NCBI RefSeq assembly: GCF_004519315.1
Contig: NZ_SOZE01000001.1
Location: forward strand, 124,001 to 188,000
Length of the DNA: 64,000 bases
Source of the DNA: Mucilaginibacter psychrotolerans
Lineage (GTDB): Bacteria > Bacteroidota > Bacteroidia > Sphingobacteriales > Sphingobacteriaceae
Direction: 5' to 3'
Part shown: piece by piece, positions 16,678 through 25,709 of the stretch
How the letters are laid out: each line of letters opens with the position of its first letter
Position numbering within the stretch: the stretch's first letter is position 1
Made by a program: the position numbers and the translations under genes
Notes under the pieces: generated by a model
Database searches by the model: none
The model's input: only the letters and a program-made list of their open reading frames with translations
What the model was told of the DNA's origin: nothing

Positions 16678-19557
16678 TTACTCCGCTGCCCCTACGCTCT
16701 TCCAATAAACATCCGGGTCGATCTTTATATCAGGGTTATCGGTAAGTTGCTTGCGGTAATTTTTGATTTGCCCGATAAATCCGATTCCATACCCATGGGC
16801 AATATTTTCAATATCATCTAAGTCGATAAGGTCATAAATATTTATCCATTCATCATCAATTAAAACTTCCAACACCGGGTTAAGCAAGTACATGCCGTTA
16901 GCCAATCTCACAAAAAGTTTTTTGTTGTATTTATCATCTTTATTAACCTCGTTTTTTGCAAGTATGCTTGAGATATATGGTCGTTTCCTTCGGTACTCGG
17001 GCACTACTTTAGCGTCAAGATCATCAAAAAAATTCGAAAAGTCTATCGTTTGAAAAGCAAGGCTATTATTTTTCCTTGAAAAATAGGATCGTGCCGACTT
17101 ATTTATCTGTGTTATCAGGTGCGTACGCAACACTGCTATCATATAATTGAGCATTAAAAATTCCGCCTGGTGGCTATCAATCTTTATCAGCCTGTTGTTT
17201 ATTTTCACCTTTATGCTTTCCCCTTTTAAAAAGGTGTAAAAGCGATTGACGACTCTTTGCTTGTATCCAGCATCCACATGAGCTTTCAAAAGGGCTAATT
17301 GTAGCGGGCTCCTTCCAAAATTATCTGTTACATTAATTTTAGCACCATTGTCAATAAGGTAGCTTACTATTTTTTCGGCCCCGTGCGATATCGCAAGCAT
17401 GAAAGGCGAAAGATTTATCTCGTTAGGGAAATCAACGCCGTACTTTTGCAGTTTTGGCTGAAGTGCTTTAATATTATCCTGCTGATAATCTGCAATCATT
17501 TTTTTCAAAATATGCTTGCCTTCATGTTCCCAGCGCTCCGCAGGCCGGTATTTCAAAAGGGCTAACCTGGTAAAATAACCCTGTTCGCCGTAATAAAGTG
17601 CATATTCAAAAAGTCGATCTTTAGCTTTTTTATTAAAAGCATCGGGGTTAAGTGCCTGGGATAGTAAATTTTTCAGCCCCTGCCTGGTAGTTACTTCCCA
17701 GGGCACAGGTTGCAAATGTAAAATTTGTAAACGTATGGCGTTAGCTTGCTCCTGCTTACCCTGCATCTCCAATTTCCGCGCTTCTTTTTGCCACTCCTCG
17801 TTGCTGGAAGACTGCCCCTTTACCGAAGATTGCTGCTTAAAATTGGTTAAGCCTAACAGGGCCAGCAATTCGTGTTTCTTATTAGTTTCTATTACGTATA
17901 AGTTTTTCACAGCCCGGGTTATGCCCACGTAAAGCGAGTTTACATAAAACTTATATTCATCCAGGGATTTATCGGCCTTATCCTTCGCCCTTGAAAACTT
18001 CAGGCTATCTTCCTTCAAATCCTCGGCGGTAACACCATTGGTTAACTCCCGGAATTCTTTATCATAACCGGATATGGTATTAAATAAAATTATATTTTCG
18101 TACTCGAGGCCTTTAGCCTCCTGTACCGAGAACAGGAGCGGCGTTTGAAAAAAGGCTTTAGCCTGGGGCTTGTCTTCGTTACGCATAACCAAAACTGCAA
18201 ACCTGGCAGACTGCTTTGTTTTTTGATTCAGATCGGCTTTTATGGTGTTATTATTTTCTAAAAACTCTACTTCGCCGCTATGTTTGGAATTTGGTTTTAC
18301 AAGGTACGTGCTTTCCTTATCGATAGAGCCAAAACGCGCGTTTTTTATCAACAATAATTGGTTGGCTATTTTGGTAACTTCGGGCGTATTACGGTAATTG
18401 GTGGCCAGTATTCGAATGATGTTGGCTTTCAGGTCCTGTTTATAAAACAGCGTTTTAATTTGCGCCCATGAAAAAAAGTTCGGGTGTACTATCTGGTTAG
18501 AATCCCCGCAAAGAATAAAATTTGCAGGGTTATTCAACGACTTTAAAATTACCATCAGTTGCACATTGGTAATATCCTGTACCTCATCCACAATTATATA
18601 ATCATACTTGGGCTCAATTCGCTTAGATAGATCATATGCGACCAGGTTACTGTCAAAAAAACTCCCTGATTTTAGCCAATCCAGGTACTTAGTGAACAAG
18701 TCATAAACCAATTGCCGTTCGGCTACAGGGAAAATAGATTGCTTTATGCCAAGAGAAATGTAATCCTGAAGCGTTAAAAACGGCTTATCAACTACGGATC
18801 CGGTGATTACGCCTTTAAACTCTTCGAATATTTTGTACACATCTTTTATTTTGTGGCTTTGGCGGTATCTCGAAATCCATTGTTCAAAAGTTCGATAGTC
18901 AACTTCAGCACCTTTGGGTACCTCAATAGTTGATAGGTATTCAAAAAACGATAGAAATTCAATTTCCTGTTTCTGATTTTCGTAATCAAAAGAATAATAC
19001 AAAAGGCTTGCGTTTTCAACCAGGTAAGATGAAAGCGTTATATATAATACTTTACCTACAAGCGTTTTAGCTTTCTCTAACGTGATTGCCGTTTTGCCGC
19101 TACCGGCCGAGCCAATAATAATACTCGGTGCCGGTATCTGTAGTATTTCTTCCTGTATTTCATCAAACGACAGGATTTTATCCAATAAATAAAATGATTT
19201 CTTACGCGGATTGATGTACCCTATGGAAGTTGTGTCAACCTCGTTTATTTGCTGCTCATTGTTTATAGAAATAAGTTTGCTCTCGTCGATAATAGCACCA
19301 TTTAAAAACCTTGATTTATCATAAGCATGGTTTAGTATTAATTCTAACACAAAAATGTAACGCTTTGATTCAAATACGCCGATGGTAAACAATAACCGGT
19401 TAGTATCGTCAAGCTTTGCTCGATAATAACCGCTGCCCGCCATTTTTTTTACATCGGCAGCACGAAAGTCGCCGATTTTTAAAAAACCTATTACCTTATC
19501 AACTTTGTCTCTTAGTTTACCGGTCTCTAAATTATTATACAGCAATACATCCATCAA
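16678..19557 (-). CDS. RelE-like / UvrD-type SF1 helicase / ankyrin-repeat fusion protein
   Basis: A 959-residue protein with an unusual domain order. Residues 1-90 look like a RelE/ParE toxin fold (GSGYYRAKLDDTNRLLF, then LELILNHAYDKSRFL). Residues about 140-560 hold the superfamily I helicase motifs: Walker A GSAGSGKT (149-156), Walker B DEVQDIT (about 323), CGDSNQIVHP, ATNYRNTPEV, QEAKGLEYENIILFN and YVGITRAVKNLYVIE (about 541). An alpha-rich link follows. Residues about 711-760 carry two ankyrin-like repeats (LSPFMLAISHGAEKIVSYLI, then NFGRSPLQLALLKAH). The last 200 residues are unrecognised. The gene is AT-rich relative to its neighbours and sits next to Fic, so an accessory or defence role is plausible but unproven. 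All helicase motifs look intact. Confidence 0.85.
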   Translation of the reverse strand: MMDVLLYNNLETGKLRDKVDKVIGFLKIGDFRAADVKKMAGSGYYRAKLDDTNRLLFTIGVFESKRYIFVLELILNHAYDKSRFLNGAIIDESKLISINNEQQINEVDTTSIGYINPRKKSFYLLDKILSFDEIQEEILQIPAPSIIIGSAGSGKTAITLEKAKTLVGKVLYITLSSYLVENASLLYYSFDYENQKQEIEFLSFFEYLSTIEVPKGAEVDYRTFEQWISRYRQSHKIKDVYKIFEEFKGVITGSVVDKPFLTLQDYISLGIKQSIFPVAERQLVYDLFTKYLDWLKSGSFFDSNLVAYDLSKRIEPKYDYIIVDEVQDITNVQLMVILKSLNNPANFILCGDSNQIVHPNFFSWAQIKTLFYKQDLKANIIRILATNYRNTPEVTKIANQLLLIKNARFGSIDKESTYLVKPNSKHSGEVEFLENNNTIKADLNQKTKQSARFAVLVMRNEDKPQAKAFFQTPLLFSVQEAKGLEYENIILFNTISGYDKEFRELTNGVTAEDLKEDSLKFSRAKDKADKSLDEYKFYVNSLYVGITRAVKNLYVIETNKKHELLALLGLTNFKQQSSVKGQSSSNEEWQKEARKLEMQGKQEQANAIRLQILHLQPVPWEVTTRQGLKNLLSQALNPDAFNKKAKDRLFEYALYYGEQGYFTRLALLKYRPAERWEHEGKHILKKMIADYQQDNIKALQPKLQKYGVDFPNEINLSPFMLAISHGAEKIVSYLIDNGAKINVTDNFGRSPLQLALLKAHVDAGYKQRVVNRFYTFLKGESIKVKINNRLIKIDSHQAEFLMLNYMIAVLRTHLITQINKSARSYFSRKNNSLAFQTIDFSNFFDDLDAKVVPEYRRKRPYISSILAKNEVNKDDKYNKKLFVRLANGMYLLNPVLEVLIDDEWINIYDLIDLDDIENIAHGYGIGFIGQIKNYRKQLTDNPDIKIDPDVYWKSVGAAE

Positions 19558-20076
19558 GAAGATTTAAATCAGTTTAGTTATACCCAGTTTATTACATTAC
19601 ATCCTAACAGCAGCTATTTAGTTAGACAGCGTTATTGCCGTAAAAGTAACAAAACATACAACGCTGATGCAATTTTACACATACAGTTTTTAAACGTGTT
19701 ACAGTTGCCTGGAGTGAAGTCAAGTAGAATATTATCGGATAAATACATATCAGTCGTCTGCATACCCGTGCATCAAAAAAAATGTTCCTCCACCTCATTT
19801 CAGGCAGAATTTCGGCAACTTATTATGCATGCATAAAATACATACCGAATACCGTTTTAAACTTTGGTATAAGTTGTTAAAAATTATATTTTTTAATTTT
19901 ATATATTTAACAAATTTTATTCTGCTAAAAAAATTAACAAAGTACAATATACTTTTTAAAAATATTTTTTTATTCTGTTGTTAATCGCGGGAGCTATATC
20001 TAACTTACAGAAACAGTTTGTAACCTAAATATCCGTCAACAAATTTACTGTTTACGTACATCGTAAAATATAAAAA
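19558..20076. other. AT-rich intergenic region before the ilv-leu operon, 519 bp
   Basis: No gene was supported. The region separates the divergent helicase gene and ilvD and is very AT-rich, especially 19860-19990. It must contain the operon promoter, but no exact TAnnTTTG box is present; TACTTTTT near 19949-19956 is a near match. I saw no T-box, riboswitch or attenuator hairpin. A 32-codon open frame at 19782-19880 is not unusually rich in Leu, Ile or Val. Confidence 0.45.
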
Positions 20077-21786
20077 ATGAGTTCATCAGCAGATACTACC
20101 GGCGCTATAGAATTAAACAAGTATAGCAAAACCTTTACGCAAGACCCAACCCAACCGGCCGCGCAGGCCATGCTTTACGGTATTGGCCTTACCGACGATG
20201 ATATGCGTAAGGCGCAAGTGGGTGTGGCCAGCATGGGTTACGATGGCAACACCTGCAACATGCACCTGAACGATTTAGCCAAACTGGTTAAGCAAGGCAT
20301 CTGGAACGAGGATATGGTGGGCCTGATATTTCATACCATTGGCGTAAGCGATGGCATGAGCAACGGTACCGAAGGTATGCGCTACTCACTGGTGAGCCGC
20401 GATATTATTGCCGACTCTATCGAAGCGGTTACCGGCGCGCAGTATTATGATGGCATCATCACCCTGCCGGGTTGCGATAAAAATATGCCTGGCTCTATTA
20501 TGGCTATGGGCCGTTTAAACCGCCCGTCTATAATGGTGTACGGCGGTACCATTAAACCTGGCCATTGGAAGGGCGAAGACCTGAACATTGTATCGGCATT
20601 TGAGGCCCTGGGTAAAAAGATAGCCGGGCAAATTACGCCGGAAGATTTTATGGGCGTGATAAAGAACGCTTGCCCAAGTGCGGGCGCCTGTGGCGGTGTG
20701 TACACAGCCAATACCATGGCCGCCGCTATCGAAGCACTGGGCATGAGCTTACCTTACTCCTCATCAAACCCGGCCCTAAGCGAAGATAAAAAAGCAGAAT
20801 GCCTGGCTGCAGGTGCTGCAATTAAAATATTGTTAGAGAAAGACATCAAACCATCCGATATCATGACCCGCGAAGCATTCGAGAATGCGATGGTGGTGAT
20901 TATGGTATTGGGCGGAAGTACCAACGCTGTGTTGCACATGATAGCCATGGCCAAAAGCGTAGGTGTAAAGGTAACGCAGGATGATTTCCAAACCGTAAGT
21001 AACCGTATCCCGGTACTGGCTGACATGAAGCCAAGCGGTAAATACATGATGGAAGACCTGCACAACGTTGGCGGGGTACCTGCGGTAATGAAATATTGCC
21101 TGGCCCAGGGCTGGCTGCATGGCGATTGCCTTACCGTTACCGGGAAAACCATTGCCGAAAACCTTGCAGATGTTCCTGAACTGGATTTCGATACCCAAAA
21201 GATCATCTTCCCGGTAGAGAACCCGATAAAGGCTACCGGCCACTTACAGATTTTATACGGAAACATTGCCGAAGGTGGCAGCGTTGCCAAAATCAGCGGT
21301 AAAGAAGGAACGCATTTTGAAGGCCCTGCCCGCGTGTTCGATGGCGAGTTTGAACTGATAGCAGGCATCCAGAGCGGCCGCGTACAAAAAGGCGATGTGG
21401 TGGTTATCCGCAATGTGGGCCCTAAAGGCGCTCCGGGCATGCCGGAAATGCTGAAACCAACCTCGGCCATATTTGGCGCAGGTTTGGGTAGCTCGGTAGC
21501 CTTGATTACTGATGGCCGTTTTAGTGGCGGTACGCATGGTTTTGTAGTAGGCCACATCACCCCTGAAGCTTTCGACGGCGGTGCGATCGGCCTCATTAAA
21601 GACGAGGACAAAATTATCATCGATGCCACGACCAATAAAATCAATGTGATCCTGTCCGACGAAGAATTGGCCGCCCGCAAGGCAGCCTGGCAGCAACCGG
21701 CGCTTAAGGTGACCAAAGGTTTACTTTACCGCTATGCAAAAACCGTTACATCGGCTGCAGAAGGTTGCGTAACAGATGAGATGTAG
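20077..21786 (+). CDS. ilvD: Dihydroxy-acid dehydratase
   Basis: A 569-residue Fe-S dehydratase, third common step of isoleucine and valine synthesis. Cluster-ligand regions are [22 protein letters not shown] and [14 protein letters not shown]; the C-terminal signature is [20 protein letters not shown]. It opens the branched-chain operon ilvD-ilvB-ilvN-ilvC-leuC-leuD-leuB-leuA-ilvA. Length and motifs are those of a normal IlvD, not of a sugar-acid dehydratase paralogue, and the operon context settles the role. Confidence 0.97.
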   Translation: MSSSADTTGAIELNKYSKTFTQDPTQPAAQAMLYGIGLTDDDMRKAQVGVASMGYDGNTCNMHLNDLAKLVKQGIWNEDMVGLIFHTIGVSDGMSNGTEGMRYSLVSRDIIADSIEAVTGAQYYDGIITLPGCDKNMPGSIMAMGRLNRPSIMVYGGTIKPGHWKGEDLNIVSAFEALGKKIAGQITPEDFMGVIKNACPSAGACGGVYTANTMAAAIEALGMSLPYSSSNPALSEDKKAECLAAGAAIKILLEKDIKPSDIMTREAFENAMVVIMVLGGSTNAVLHMIAMAKSVGVKVTQDDFQTVSNRIPVLADMKPSGKYMMEDLHNVGGVPAVMKYCLAQGWLHGDCLTVTGKTIAENLADVPELDFDTQKIIFPVENPIKATGHLQILYGNIAEGGSVAKISGKEGTHFEGPARVFDGEFELIAGIQSGRVQKGDVVVIRNVGPKGAPGMPEMLKPTSAIFGAGLGSSVALITDGRFSGGTHGFVVGHITPEAFDGGAIGLIKDEDKIIIDATTNKINVILSDEELAARKAAWQQPALKVTKGLLYRYAKTVTSAAEGCVTDEM

Positions 21787-21788
21787 AA

Positions 21789-21814
21789 GCCCCCTAACCC
21801 CCTGAAGGGGGAAC
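21789..21814. repeat. CCCCCT/AGGGGG short interspersed repeat (ilvD-ilvB spacer)
   Basis: GCCCCCTAACCCCCTGAAGG followed by GGGAAC begins 2 bases after the ilvD stop. The core folds as CCCCCT-GA-AGGGGG. An identical copy lies at 25620-25645 after ilvC, and variants at 23696-23731, 23778-23810 and 30019-30056. This is a dispersed Bacteroidota-style palindromic unit. Confidence 0.75.
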
Positions 21815-21849
21815 AGAAGGTCGGATCGTATTAATAACATAAGATTAAA

Positions 21850-21998
21850 ATGAATCGGTGCAATCGTAAAAATCGGTGCAATCGGTGAAAACAAAAAAAC
21901 AAACAAAATCGGTGTAATCATAAATCATCGGTGTAATCACAAAACAATGGAAACAATCACACAGGAAATCGGTGTAATCGAAGAAAAATCGGTGAAAT
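21850..21998 (+). repeat. Degenerate ATCGGTGAAATCA repeat array entering ilvB
   Basis: At least six copies of a unit close to AATCGGTG(A/T/C)AATCA in direct orientation fill the ilvD-ilvB spacer. The last two lie inside ilvB and encode residues about 7-19 of the protein. Related arrays precede ilvC (24433-24560) and the second methyltransferase gene (30076-30173). Confidence 0.75.
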
Positions 21999-23695
21999 CA
22001 CAAGCCGTAGAAGTTTCAGGGTCGGTAGCTTTATTAGAGGCTTTGATTGTGGAAGGTGTGGAAACCATTTTTGGTTACCCCGGCGGCGCTATCATGCCTA
22101 TTTATGATGCGCTTTACGATTATAAAGAAAAGCTGAACCACATCCTTGTCCGCCATGAACAGGGCGGCATACACGCTGGCCAGGGTTACGCACGTACCTC
22201 CGGCAAAGTGGGCGTGGTATTCGCTACAAGCGGCCCCGGTGCTACTAACCTGGTTACCGGCCTGGCCGATGCACAGATAGATAGCACACCGTTGGTTTGT
22301 ATCACCGGTCAGGTTTTCGCGCACCTTTTAGGTACCGATGCCTTCCAGGAAACAGACGTGATCAACATCACCACCCCGGTTACCAAATGGAACTACCAGG
22401 TTACCGATGCTACCGAGATACCGGAAGTAATTGCCAAGGCATTTTACATCGCCAAAAGCGGTCGCCCGGGTCCGGTTTTGATCGATATCACCAAGAACGC
22501 GCAGATACAGAAATTCAGCTACGAAGGCTATGTAAAATGTAACCATATCCGTAGCTACAGGCCGAAACCAATCGTCCGTCATCAATACATACAAGAAGCC
22601 GCAGAGTTGATCAACAGCGCTAAAAAGCCTTTCATCATCTGGGGACAAGGTGTAATATTAGGCAGCGCCGAGCAGGAATTTAAAGCATTTGTAGAAAAAA
22701 GTGGTATCCCCGCAGCCTGGACCGTATTGGGCGCAGGTGCCATCCCAACAGATCATCCACTAAACGTTGGTATGCTAGGCATGCATGGTAACTACGGACC
22801 AAACGTGCTGACTAACGATTGCGATGTACTCATCGCTATAGGCATGCGTTTCGATGATCGTGTAACCGGTCGCCTGGATAAATATGCCAAACAGGCTAAA
22901 GTGGTGCATTTGGATATCGACCCTGCCGAGATCGACAAAAACGTAAAATCAACCGTACCTGTATGGGGCGATTGTAAAGAAACGCTGCCTTTGCTTACTG
23001 CATTGGTTGAAGAAAAACAACATACCGATTGGCTGAAGACCTTTAACGAATACACGGCAAAAGAAGTTGAAGCGGTGATCCATAAAGAGCTGAACCCCGA
23101 AACCGGCGAAATGACCATGGGCGAGGTAATCAAACAACTAAACGAAATTACCAAAGGCGATGCCGTTATTGTTACCGACGTAGGCCAGCACCAGATGGTA
23201 GCCTGCCGTTACGCCAAACTGAATAAAACCCGCAGCAACGTTACCAGCGGCGGTTTGGGCACCATGGGCTTTGCCCTTCCGGCTGCCATAGGCGCTAAAT
23301 TCGGTGCGCAGGAGCGCGATGTTATCGCCATCATCGGCGATGGTGGTTTCCAGATGACCTTACAGGAGTTGGGTACCATTATGCAAAGTAAAGTTGATGT
23401 AAAGATCATCATCCTCAACAACCGTTTCCTGGGTATGGTACGCCAATGGCAGGAGTTGTTCAACGAACGCCGTTACTCTTTCGTAGATATCCAAAGCCCT
23501 GATTTTGTGATGGTGGCCAAAGGTTATGGCATCGATGGCAAATCCATTTCGGAACGCGAGGATCTGATCCCGGCATTGAACGAAATGATGAGCCATAAAG
23601 GCGCATTCCTTTTAGAAGTAATGGTAACCAAAGAGAACAACGTGTTCCCGATGGTACCACAAGGATGCAGCGTAAGCGAGATTAGGTTAAAATAG
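21947..23695 (+). CDS. ilvB: Acetolactate synthase large subunit
   Basis: A 582-residue thiamine-diphosphate enzyme making acetolactate and acetohydroxybutyrate. TPP-binding and catalytic features: VEGVETIFGYPGGAIMP, the catalytic Glu in RHEQGGIHAGQGYAR, and IGDGGFQMTLQELGT with the downstream LNNRFLGMVRQWQ. The enzyme core begins at about residue 24 (SGSVALLEALI). The first 23 residues are an extra tail, partly encoded by the interspersed repeat unit that fills the upstream spacer (EIGVIEEKSVKSQ). No better in-frame ATG exists nearer the core. It is followed by ilvN, its regulatory subunit. Confidence 0.96.
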   Translation: METITQEIGVIEEKSVKSQAVEVSGSVALLEALIVEGVETIFGYPGGAIMPIYDALYDYKEKLNHILVRHEQGGIHAGQGYARTSGKVGVVFATSGPGATNLVTGLADAQIDSTPLVCITGQVFAHLLGTDAFQETDVINITTPVTKWNYQVTDATEIPEVIAKAFYIAKSGRPGPVLIDITKNAQIQKFSYEGYVKCNHIRSYRPKPIVRHQYIQEAAELINSAKKPFIIWGQGVILGSAEQEFKAFVEKSGIPAAWTVLGAGAIPTDHPLNVGMLGMHGNYGPNVLTNDCDVLIAIGMRFDDRVTGRLDKYAKQAKVVHLDIDPAEIDKNVKSTVPVWGDCKETLPLLTALVEEKQHTDWLKTFNEYTAKEVEAVIHKELNPETGEMTMGEVIKQLNEITKGDAVIVTDVGQHQMVACRYAKLNKTRSNVTSGGLGTMGFALPAAIGAKFGAQERDVIAIIGDGGFQMTLQELGTIMQSKVDVKIIILNNRFLGMVRQWQELFNERRYSFVDIQSPDFVMVAKGYGIDGKSISEREDLIPALNEMMSHKGAFLLEVMVTKENNVFPMVPQGCSVSEIRLK

Positions 23696-23731
23696 AGGCC
23701 AGCCCCTCCCGACCTCCCCGGAAGGGAGGAG
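23696..23731. repeat. Variant G/C-rich interspersed palindrome (ilvB-ilvN spacer)
   Basis: AGGCCAGCCCCTCCCGACCT then CCCCGGAAGGGAGGAG starts right at the ilvB stop. The CTCCC...GGGAG arms pair around a short centre. It is a relative of the CCCCCT/AGGGGG elements at 21789, 25620 and 30019. Confidence 0.6.
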
Positions 23732-23747
23732 TTTAAAAATATTAAAA

Positions 23748-24401
23748 ATGGAAAACACAATAAATGGCACTAAAAAAGTCTCCCCTACCGGGGGAGATTT
23801 AGAGGGGGCCGACGAAAAGCAGGAATTCAACATAACGGTTTATACCGAAAATCAGATAGGGTTACTTAACCGTATTGCTATTATATTTACCCGCCGAAAA
23901 ATAAACATCGATAGCTTAAACACCTCGCCATCGGAGATAGAGAGCATCCACCGTTTCAACATCGTAATTACCGAATCTGAAGATGTAGTGCGCAAGCTTA
24001 CCCGCCAGATAGAGAAACAGGTGGAGGTACTTAAAGTGTACTACCATACCAACGCGGATGTTGTTTGGCAGGAAATGGCGCTTTATAAAATGAGCACCGA
24101 TGTTATTGCAGAAAAGGTTAGCGTAGAGCGTTTGCTGCGCGAGAATGGTGCCCGTGCAGTTGTTATCCGTAAGGATTACACCGTGTTTGAAACCACCGGC
24201 CACCGCGAGGAGACCGATAACCTGATCAAGATCCTTCAGCCATACGGCTTGATAGAGTTTGTTCGCAGCGCCCGTGTTGCCATCATCAAAAAAAGCGACG
24301 GCTTCAACAGTAAGCTCCGCGAATTTGAAAGGCTTGAACCAGGCGAAGATGTGGTAGAGAATGAATATTTGAACAAGGGGCAGAAGGTGTTTACGATGTA
24401 A
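23748..24401 (+). CDS. ilvN: Acetolactate synthase small (regulatory) subunit
   Basis: A 217-residue ACT-domain protein that binds IlvB and confers valine sensitivity. The ACT domain starts at about residue 27 (EFNITVYTENQIGLLNRIAI) and is followed by the second ferredoxin-like domain (YGLIEFVRSARVAIIKKS). E. coli-type subunits begin close to the ACT domain; here about 26 extra residues precede it. Codons 11-21 (VSPTGGDLEGA) coincide with a G/C-rich interspersed palindrome at 23778-23810. No ATG lies between that element and the ACT domain, so the repeat appears to be translated. Confidence 0.94.
   Translation: MENTINGTKKVSPTGGDLEGADEKQEFNITVYTENQIGLLNRIAIIFTRRKINIDSLNTSPSEIESIHRFNIVITESEDVVRKLTRQIEKQVEVLKVYYHTNADVVWQEMALYKMSTDVIAEKVSVERLLRENGARAVVIRKDYTVFETTGHREETDNLIKILQPYGLIEFVRSARVAIIKKSDGFNSKLREFERLEPGEDVVENEYLNKGQKVFTM
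23778..23810. repeat. Interspersed palindrome inside the ilvN coding sequence
   Basis: GTCTCCCCTACCGGGGGAGA followed by TTTAGAGGGGGCC. CTCCCC and GGGGAG arms pair closely around TACCG. The element is read in frame as residues 11-21 of IlvN. It resembles repeats found between genes elsewhere in this operon. Confidence 0.65.
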
Positions 24402-24432
24402 GGTTTAGAGGCAAGAAGTAAGAGCCAAGAAT

Positions 24433-24560
24433 CAAGAAAAGAATCGGTGAAATCATCATAAAATCGGTGAAATCACAAAATCAATTATAAATCACAATAA
24501 AAAATCAATCTGTGAAATCACTCGAAATCGGTGAAATCACAAAAATCAAAAATCAATACA
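24433..24560 (+). repeat. Degenerate ATCGGTGAAATCA repeat array before ilvC
   Basis: Four clear copies (AATCGGTGAAATCATCATAA, AATCGGTGAAATCACAAAAT, ATCTGTGAAATCAC, AATCGGTGAAATCACAAAAA) and several decayed ones in direct orientation fill the ilvN-ilvC spacer up to the ilvC ATG. Confidence 0.7.
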
Positions 24561-25619
24561 ATGGCAAAACTAAATTTCGGCGGTAGTGAAGAAAATGTAG
24601 TAACCCGCGAGGAGTTCCCTTTATCAAAAGCTCAGGACGTATTAAAAGACGAAGTTGTAGCTGTAATTGGCTACGGTGTTCAAGGCCCGGGCCAGGCGCT
24701 CAATCAAAAAGACAACGGTATCAACGTAATAGTTGGTCAGCGTAAAAATTCAAAAACCTGGGATAAAGCTATCGCTGATGGTTTTGTACCCGGCGAAACG
24801 CTTTTTGAAATTGAAGAAGCCTTAGAAAGAGGAACCGTTATTTGCTATTTACTAAGCGATGCTGCACAGATAGCTTTATGGCCAACTGTTAAAAAACACT
24901 TAACTCCGGGTAAAGCATTATACTTTTCTCATGGTTTCGGTATCACTTTCAATGAGCAAACCGGCATCATCCCTCCTGCAGATGTGGATGTATTTTTGGT
25001 TGCCCCTAAAGGTTCGGGTACTTCATTACGCCGCATGTTCTTACAGGGCCGTGGCTTAAACTCAAGCTACGCTATCTTCCAGGATGCTACAGGCAAAGCT
25101 TTTGAGCGTGTTATCGCTTTAGGTATTGCTGTTGGCAGTGGTTACCTGTTCGAAACTGATTTCCGTAAAGAAGTATTCAGCGATTTAACCGGCGAGCGCG
25201 GTACGCTGATGGGTTGTATCCAGGGTATTTTTGCTGCACAGTACGAAGTATTGCGCTCAAACGGTCACTCACCTTCAGAATCTTTCAACGAAACGGTAGA
25301 AGAGTTAACCCAATCGTTAATGCCATTAGTTGCGGAGAACGGTATGGACTGGATGTACGCCAACTGCTCAACCACCGCACAACGCGGCGCGTTAGACTGG
25401 TGGAAGAAATTCCGCGACGCTACCAAACCGGTATTTGAAGACCTGTACAAAAGCGTTGCAACTGGTGTTGAATCACAAAAATCAATCGACAGCAACAGCA
25501 AGCCTGATTACCGCGAAAAACTTGATGCTGAATTAGCAGAATTACGCGAAAGCGAATTATGGCAGGCTGGCAAAACTGTACGCAGTTTACGCCCTGAAAA
25601 CCAGGCTGTAGAAGCATAA
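24561..25619 (+). CDS. ilvC: Ketol-acid reductoisomerase
   Basis: A 352-residue NADPH-dependent enzyme converting acetolactate to dihydroxy-isovalerate. The start at MAKLNFGGSEENV (24561) is preferred; the frame extends 10 codons into the upstream repeat array. The Rossmann loop reads GYGVQGPGQA, the Bacteroidota variant of GYGSQGHA; the phosphate-binding loop is GQRKNSKTWDKA; the metal and catalytic region includes DLTGERGTLMGCIQGIF and AENGMDWMYANCSTTAQRGA. It lies between ilvN and leuC in the branched-chain operon. Confidence 0.96.
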   Translation: MAKLNFGGSEENVVTREEFPLSKAQDVLKDEVVAVIGYGVQGPGQALNQKDNGINVIVGQRKNSKTWDKAIADGFVPGETLFEIEEALERGTVICYLLSDAAQIALWPTVKKHLTPGKALYFSHGFGITFNEQTGIIPPADVDVFLVAPKGSGTSLRRMFLQGRGLNSSYAIFQDATGKAFERVIALGIAVGSGYLFETDFRKEVFSDLTGERGTLMGCIQGIFAAQYEVLRSNGHSPSESFNETVEELTQSLMPLVAENGMDWMYANCSTTAQRGALDWWKKFRDATKPVFEDLYKSVATGVESQKSIDSNSKPDYREKLDAELAELRESELWQAGKTVRSLRPENQAVEA

Positions 25620-25645
25620 GCCCCCTAACCCCCTGAAGGGGGAAC
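25620..25645. repeat. CCCCCT/AGGGGG short interspersed repeat (after ilvC)
   Basis: It starts at the base after the ilvC stop and is identical over 26 bases to the element after ilvD at 21789-21814, with the same CCCCCT-GA-AGGGGG stem. Confidence 0.75.
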
Positions 25646-25661
25646 ACAGGTTGACAATAAT

Positions 25662-25688
25662 TAGCGATGGGTTTGAAACCCATCGCTA
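25662..25688. repeat. Perfect 13-bp inverted repeat, second copy of the TAGCGATGGGTTT palindrome
   Basis: TAGCGATGGGTTT (25662-25674), one G, then AAACCCATCGCTA (25676-25688). Same core as the element at 6802-6840. It sits 21 bases before the leuC ATG and would form a stable hairpin in the leader between ilvC and leuC. Confidence 0.7.
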
Positions 25689-25709
25689 TTGTAAATTATA
25701 AGAAACACA

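Noticed and set aside
19782..19880. 32-codon open frame (MFLHLISGRISATYY...) upstream of ilvD as a leader peptide for attenuation.
   Set aside because: Nine of 32 residues are Leu/Ile/Val but they are scattered, and no terminator/antiterminator pair with a T-run follows before ilvD.
20754..21716. Long 320-codon open frame opposite ilvD.
   Set aside because: It is the antisense shadow of a highly conserved gene; its translation has no domain and biased composition.
24531..24560. Upstream extension of IlvC by 10 residues.
   Set aside because: It is coded by the repeat array; the normal IlvC N-terminus starts at 24561.
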